The notes beneath the pieces are model-generated. The model saw only the letters and a program-made list of their open reading frames with translations, was not told the DNA's origin and searched no databases. Below, one piece after another: positions 60,062 through 64,000 of a DNA stretch of 64,000 nucleotides. Positions within the stretch are counted from its first letter, which is position 1, and the number at the start of each line of letters is the position of its first letter. Source of the stretch: Kribbella rubisoli (lineage in GTDB: Bacteria; Actinomycetota; Actinomycetes; Propionibacteriales; Kribbellaceae); NCBI RefSeq assembly GCF_004217145.1, contig NZ_SHKR01000011.1, positions 1,116,001 to 1,180,000 on the forward strand. The letters are read 5' to 3'. Position numbers and translations under genes: made by a program.

Positions 60062-61407
60062 TACAACTTCAGCGAAGTCGCAACCACGTCGGCCAGTGAA
60101 TGGGCGATCTCGTGTGCGGTGTCCGAGGACTCGGCCTCGACCATGACGCGGACGAGCGGCTCGGTGCCCGACGGGCGCAGCAGGACCCGGCCGGTGTCGC
60201 CCAGGCGGTTCGTCGCCTCGGCCACGGCAGACTGGACCGCGGCGTCGGTGCCCGCGCGGTCCTTGTCCACGTCCTTCACGTTGACCAGGACCTGCGGGAG
60301 GCGGGTCATCGCGCCGGCCAGGTCGGCCAGGCTCTTCCCCGTCTGCGCGATCCGGGCCAGCAGCATGACCGCGGTCAGCGTGCCGTCGCCGGTGGTGGCG
60401 TGGTCGGACAGGATCACGTGCCCGGACTGCTCACCGCCGAGCTTGTGGCCGCCGGCCTTCATTGCCTCGAGCACGTACCGGTCGCCGACCTTGGTCTGCT
60501 CGACCGCAATCCGCTCCCGCACCATCGCCTGGACGAAGCCCAGGTTGCTCATCACGGTCGCAACGACCGTGTCGTTCGACAGCCGGCCGCTGTCGCGCAT
60601 CGCGAGCGCCAGTACGGCGAGGATCTGGTCGCCGTCGACGAGCTCGCCGCTCGCGTCCACCGCCAGGCAGCGGTCCGCGTCGCCGTCGAGCGCGATGCCG
60701 ACGTCGGCGCGGTGACCGATCACCTCACGCTGCAGACCCTCGATATGCGTGGATCCGCAGTTCAGGTTGATGTTCAGGCCATCCGGAGCCGCGGCAACCG
60801 TGACCACCTCGGCGCCGAGCCGGCGCAGTGCCTCCGGCGCGGTCTGCGAGGCCGCGCCGTTGGCGCAGTCGATGACGACCTTGAGACCGTCGAACCGGTT
60901 CGGGGCCGAGCGGACCAGGTGCGAGACATATGTCTCGAAGCCCTGCCCGTCGTCGGTGACCCGGCCCACGGCAGCGCCGGTCGGACGCTGCCACTCCTCG
61001 TTCATCCGGGCCTCGATGGCGTCCTCGATCACGTCGTCGAGCTTGATCCCGCCGCGGGCCAGGAACTTGATGCCGTTGTCCGGCATCGGGTTGTGGCTGG
61101 CGGACAGCATCACACCGAGATCGGCGCCGGTCGAGCCGGTCAGGTACGCGACGGCCGGGGTCGGCAGTACGCCGAGCCGGACGACGTCGACGCCGGCGCT
61201 GGCAAGACCAGCGACAACGGCGGCTTCGAGGAACTCACCACTGGCACGAGGATCCCGGCCCACAACGGCGCGCGGCCGGTGCCCTTCGAAGGCACCGGCC
61301 TCGCCGAGTACGTGAGCTGCCGCGACCGAGAGGTCGAGCGCCAGCTCCGCGGTCAGGTCCACGTTCGCCAGGCCACGGACTCCGTCCGTGCCGAACAAAC
61401 GCCCCAT
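60061..61407 (-). CDS. glmM: phosphoglucosamine mutase
   Basis: Interconverts glucosamine-6-P and glucosamine-1-P for peptidoglycan and UDP-GlcNAc. 448 residues. The start [12 protein letters not shown] is invariant in GlmM. The phosphoserine loop is [13 protein letters not shown], the metal loop [11 protein letters not shown] and the sugar loop GGEQSGHVI, with a C-terminal [12 protein letters not shown]. It sits 7 bp after rpsI in the conserved rplM-rpsI-glmM order. Confidence 0.97.
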   Translation of the reverse strand: MGRLFGTDGVRGLANVDLTAELALDLSVAAAHVLGEAGAFEGHRPRAVVGRDPRASGEFLEAAVVAGLASAGVDVVRLGVLPTPAVAYLTGSTGADLGVMLSASHNPMPDNGIKFLARGGIKLDDVIEDAIEARMNEEWQRPTGAAVGRVTDDGQGFETYVSHLVRSAPNRFDGLKVVIDCANGAASQTAPEALRRLGAEVVTVAAAPDGLNINLNCGSTHIEGLQREVIGHRADVGIALDGDADRCLAVDASGELVDGDQILAVLALAMRDSGRLSNDTVVATVMSNLGFVQAMVRERIAVEQTKVGDRYVLEAMKAGGHKLGGEQSGHVILSDHATTGDGTLTAVMLLARIAQTGKSLADLAGAMTRLPQVLVNVKDVDKDRAGTDAAVQSAVAEATNRLGDTGRVLLRPSGTEPLVRVMVEAESSDTAHEIAHSLADVVATSLKL

Positions 61408-61414
61408 CAGGTGA

Positions 61415-61936
61415 TCAGCGCTTGCTGTACTGAGGCGCCTTACGGGCCTTCTTGAGACCGGCCTTCTTACGCTCCTTGATCCGCGCGTCGCGGGTGAGCA
61501 GACCGGCCTTCTTCAGACCCGGGCGGTTGGCCTCGAGGTCCGCCGCGTTCAGGCAGCGGGCGACACCGAGCTGCAGCGCACCGGCCTGACCGGTGATACC
61601 GCCGCCGTTGATCCGGGCGATCACGTCGTACGAGCCCTCGAGGCCCGCGACGACGAACGGCTCGTTCACGTGCTGCTGGTGGACCTTGTTCGGGAAGTAG
61701 ACGTCGAGGTCCTTCCCGTTGATCTTCCACTTGCCGGTGCCCGGGACGATCCGGACGCGGGCGACGGCCTCCTTGCGGCGACCAGTGGCGCCGGCCGGGT
61801 TGATGACCGCGACCCGACCCTGCTCGGCGCGCTGCTCCGGAGCCGGGTTGGTCTCGGAGGTGTAGGCGACCGGGCCCTCGGTGTCGATGGGGACCTCGGT
61901 GTCGAGTTCTTCGGTCTCGGTGGTGATGTCGCTCAC
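61415..61936 (-). CDS. rpsI: 30S ribosomal protein S9
   Basis: 173 residues with an acidic N-terminal extension of about 45 residues common in actinobacteria. The conserved core has [44 protein letters not shown] and the C-terminal YSKR that reaches the P site. GTG start. It is 35 bp after rplM and is co-transcribed with it. Confidence 0.97.
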   Translation of the reverse strand: MSDITTETEELDTEVPIDTEGPVAYTSETNPAPEQRAEQGRVAVINPAGATGRRKEAVARVRIVPGTGKWKINGKDLDVYFPNKVHQQHVNEPFVVAGLEGSYDVIARINGGGITGQAGALQLGVARCLNAADLEANRPGLKKAGLLTRDARIKERKKAGLKKARKAPQYSKR

Positions 61937-61971
61937 GCTGTGAATCCTCGTTTACCTGGTTCGTCGATCGC

Positions 61972-62415
61972 TTACTGGGCGATCTGGGTGATCTCGAACG
62001 GCTTCGGCTGCTGGGCCGTGTGCGGGTGCTCCGGGCCGGCGTACACCTTCAGCTTGGTCAGCAGCTTCCGGCTCAGACGGTTCTTCGGCAGCATCCCCCA
62101 GACGGCCTTCTCGACGGCCTTACGCGGGTCCTTGTCGAGGATCTCGCCGATCGGCGTCGCGGTCAGACCACCCGGGTGACCCGAGTGGCGGTACGCCAGC
62201 TTGTCGGTCCGCTTGGTGCCCGACAGGGCAACCTTGGAGGCGTTGACAACGATGACGAAGTCGCCGCCGTCCACGTGCGGTGCGAACGTCGGCTTGTGCT
62301 TGCCGCGCAGCAGGGTGGCGATCTGGACGGCGAGCCGACCGAGCGTGACGTCGGTGGCGTCGATCACGTGCCACTCACGAGTGACGTCAGCAGGCTTCGG
62401 GCTGTACGTGCGCAC
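61972..62415 (-). CDS. rplM: 50S ribosomal protein L13
   Basis: 147 residues with the L13 motifs [38 protein letters not shown] and [16 protein letters not shown] start with GAAGG upstream. It heads the rplM-rpsI-glmM-ilvY-like operon. Confidence 0.97.
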   Translation of the reverse strand: MRTYSPKPADVTREWHVIDATDVTLGRLAVQIATLLRGKHKPTFAPHVDGGDFVIVVNASKVALSGTKRTDKLAYRHSGHPGGLTATPIGEILDKDPRKAVEKAVWGMLPKNRLSRKLLTKLKVYAGPEHPHTAQQPKPFEITQIAQ

Positions 62416-62691
62416 GGTCGTTGACCTTCGTTTCTCAGAGGTTGACTAAAACTGGACGTCGGCGAGCGGTCAGCCGACACGGCATCGACCTGGAACGCAC
62501 AACAGCAGCCCAGAATACCGGCGACGGCACGCGTGGGTCAAAGCGAGCCCACACGCCGAGGGGACCCCGGCTTGGAAGCAGCTGAGGACCGCACTAGTTT
62601 AGCGGTGAAGATTGCAGTCCGAACCCGCGTCCCGCCGGCTGATCTACCCTCATTCATCCAGGCGATGACGCCAGCTTCCGAAGAGGGCATT
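62416..62691. promoter_or_regulatory. divergent promoter region rplM / gltA
   Basis: 276-bp spacer between leftward ribosomal genes and rightward citrate synthase. It holds a hairpin GTGGG...CCCAC around 62533-62552 and an ACCGC/GCGGT inverted repeat at 62588-62606. No gene or riboswitch was recognised. Confidence 0.5.
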
Positions 62692-63978
62692 GTGACCGAA
62701 CAGTCGCTCACCGTCCGGGACAACCGGACCGGCAAGGACTTCGACCTTGCCATCACCGATGGCACCATCCGTGCCGCCGACCTCAAGCAGATCAGCGCAT
62801 CCGACGGCGACGGTGGCCTGGCCACCTACGACCCGGGCTTCGTCAACACCGCGTCCTGCCGCTCCTCCGTCACCTTCATCGACGGCGACAAGGGCATCCT
62901 GGAGTACCGCGGGTACCCGATCGAGCAGCTCGCCGAGCAGTCCAACTACCTCGAGGTCGCATACCTCCTGGTGAATGGCAAGCTGCCCAACAAGGCGGAG
63001 TACGAGGCCTGGGCACACGACGTGACGTATCACACGTTCGTGCACGAGAACCTGAAGACCTTCATGCAGGGCTTCCGGTACGACGCGCACCCGATGGGCA
63101 TGCTGCTGGCCTCGGTCGGCGGGCTGTCCACGTTCTACCCCGAGTCGCGCAACATCTTCGACGAGGAGTCGCGGGCGCTGCAGATCCGCCGGCTGATCGC
63201 GAAGATGCCGACGCTCGGCGCGTTCGCGTTCCGGCACGCGCAGGGCAAGCCGTACGTGTACCCGGACAACGAGCTCAGCTACACGGCGAACTTCTTGTCG
63301 ATGCTGTTCAAGATGAGCGAGCCGAAGTACGCCGCCGACGACCGCCTGGTGCGGGCGCTGGAGATCCTGTTCATCCTGCACGCCGACCACGAGCAGAACG
63401 CGTCCACGAACGCGGTCCGCGCGATCGGCTCCACCCAGGTCGACCCGTACACCGCGGTGGCCGGCGGGATCGGCGCGCTCTACGGCCCGCTGCACGGCGG
63501 CGCCAACGAGGCGGTGCTGAAGATGCTCCGCCGGATCGGCTCGGTCGACAACGTCCCGTCCTTCATCGAGGGCGTGAAGAACGGCGAAGAGCGGCTGATG
63601 GGCTTCGGCCACCGGGTCTACAAGAACTACGACCCGCGCGCCAAGATCATCAAGAAGGCCGCCGACGACGTCTTCGAGGTCACCGGCATCAACCCGCTGC
63701 TGAAGATCGCCGTCGAGCTGGAGAAGATCGCGCTGGAGGACGAGTACTTCGTCTCCCGCAAGCTCTACCCGAACGTCGACTTCTACTCCGGCCTGATCTA
63801 CGAGGCCCTGCAGTTCCCGCCGGAGATGTTCACCGTCCTGTTCGCCATCCCCCGCACCTCCGGCTGGCTCGCCCAGTGGCTGGAAATGCTCGGCGACGGC
63901 GACCAGAAGATCGCCCGCCCCAAACAGATCTACACCGGCGAACGAGGCACCCAGTACGTCCCCATGGGCGACCGCTGA
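62692..63978 (+). CDS. gltA: citrate synthase
   Basis: TCA-cycle entry enzyme, 428 residues, type II (hexameric) length. The GTG at 62692 has GAGGG upstream and gives the normal start; the longer upstream reading adds unrelated residues. Active-site motifs are LHADHEQNAST, PLHGGANEAVLKML (His), MGFGHRVYKNYDPRA (His/Arg) and the C-terminal RPKQIYTGERGTQYVP. It is divergent from rplM. Confidence 0.96.
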   Translation: MTEQSLTVRDNRTGKDFDLAITDGTIRAADLKQISASDGDGGLATYDPGFVNTASCRSSVTFIDGDKGILEYRGYPIEQLAEQSNYLEVAYLLVNGKLPNKAEYEAWAHDVTYHTFVHENLKTFMQGFRYDAHPMGMLLASVGGLSTFYPESRNIFDEESRALQIRRLIAKMPTLGAFAFRHAQGKPYVYPDNELSYTANFLSMLFKMSEPKYAADDRLVRALEILFILHADHEQNASTNAVRAIGSTQVDPYTAVAGGIGALYGPLHGGANEAVLKMLRRIGSVDNVPSFIEGVKNGEERLMGFGHRVYKNYDPRAKIIKKAADDVFEVTGINPLLKIAVELEKIALEDEYFVSRKLYPNVDFYSGLIYEALQFPPEMFTVLFAIPRTSGWLAQWLEMLGDGDQKIARPKQIYTGERGTQYVPMGDR

Positions 63979-64000
63979 CCTTCGCTTGAAACAGCCCCCT

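Noticed and set aside
1-64000. tRNA, rRNA, CRISPR array, prophage or insertion-sequence transposase
   Set aside because: None could be supported by reading; no cloverleaf, rRNA core or transposase motif was seen.

Overview
The window is high-GC actinobacterial DNA, with many GTG starts, stop/start overlaps and actinobacterial housekeeping gene order. The protein repertoire suggests the Kribbella / Propionibacteriales area; that placement is an inference from gene content, not a database match.

Layout: (1) About 0-19 kb holds half of a conserved actinobacterial block (acpS, nnr, alr, with coaA nearby) interleaved with secreted enzymes (GH12, a PIG-L deacetylase), a heterodimeric ABC exporter and a LacI-controlled GH67-like gene. 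(2) About 18.2-41.7 kb looks like an undescribed biosynthetic gene cluster. It encodes all three enzymes of the 4-hydroxyphenylglycine (Hpg) pathway (4-hydroxymandelate synthase, hydroxymandelate oxidase, Hpg aminotransferase) but no NRPS. With them are a FabF-type ketosynthase, a KS0-like ketosynthase, an orphan chain-length-factor-like fragment, two free-standing ACPs, an Sfp-type PPTase, three ANL ligases, an E1 alpha/beta thiamine pair without E2/E3, a DUF3050 protein, a phytanoyl-CoA-type dioxygenase, a P450, an ATP-grasp-like ligase, two SGNH hydrolases, an esterase and MFS exporters. (3) 42.1-49.6 kb is a peptidoglycan-recycling locus: a GH3-phosphatase fusion, a NamZ-like muramidase, a serine hydrolase, a MurR/RpiR regulator and MurQ. 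(4) 49.7-53.2 kb carries LtrA, a plant-type class II ketol-acid reductoisomerase and a small membrane protein. (5) 53.2-59.3 kb is a LacI-regulated sugar ABC/ThuA/Gfo-Idh operon. (6) 59.2-64 kb returns to the core: rplM-rpsI-glmM with a coupled IlvY-like regulator, and divergent gltA.

How it works together: in the cluster, HmaS, Hmo and HpgT should convert 4-hydroxyphenylpyruvate to Hpg. The ANL/ACP/KS set would tether and condense acyl groups, and the oxygenases and ATP-grasp ligase would tailor and couple them. The product cannot be read from sequence. The strongest non-coding signal is a 164-bp near-palindrome between the first ketosynthase and HmaS, whose plus-strand RNA would fold into an 80-pair hairpin with 12 G-U pairs. 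A second is a pair of 83-bp elements built as palindrome-hairpin-palindrome, one of them inside a ketosynthase gene.
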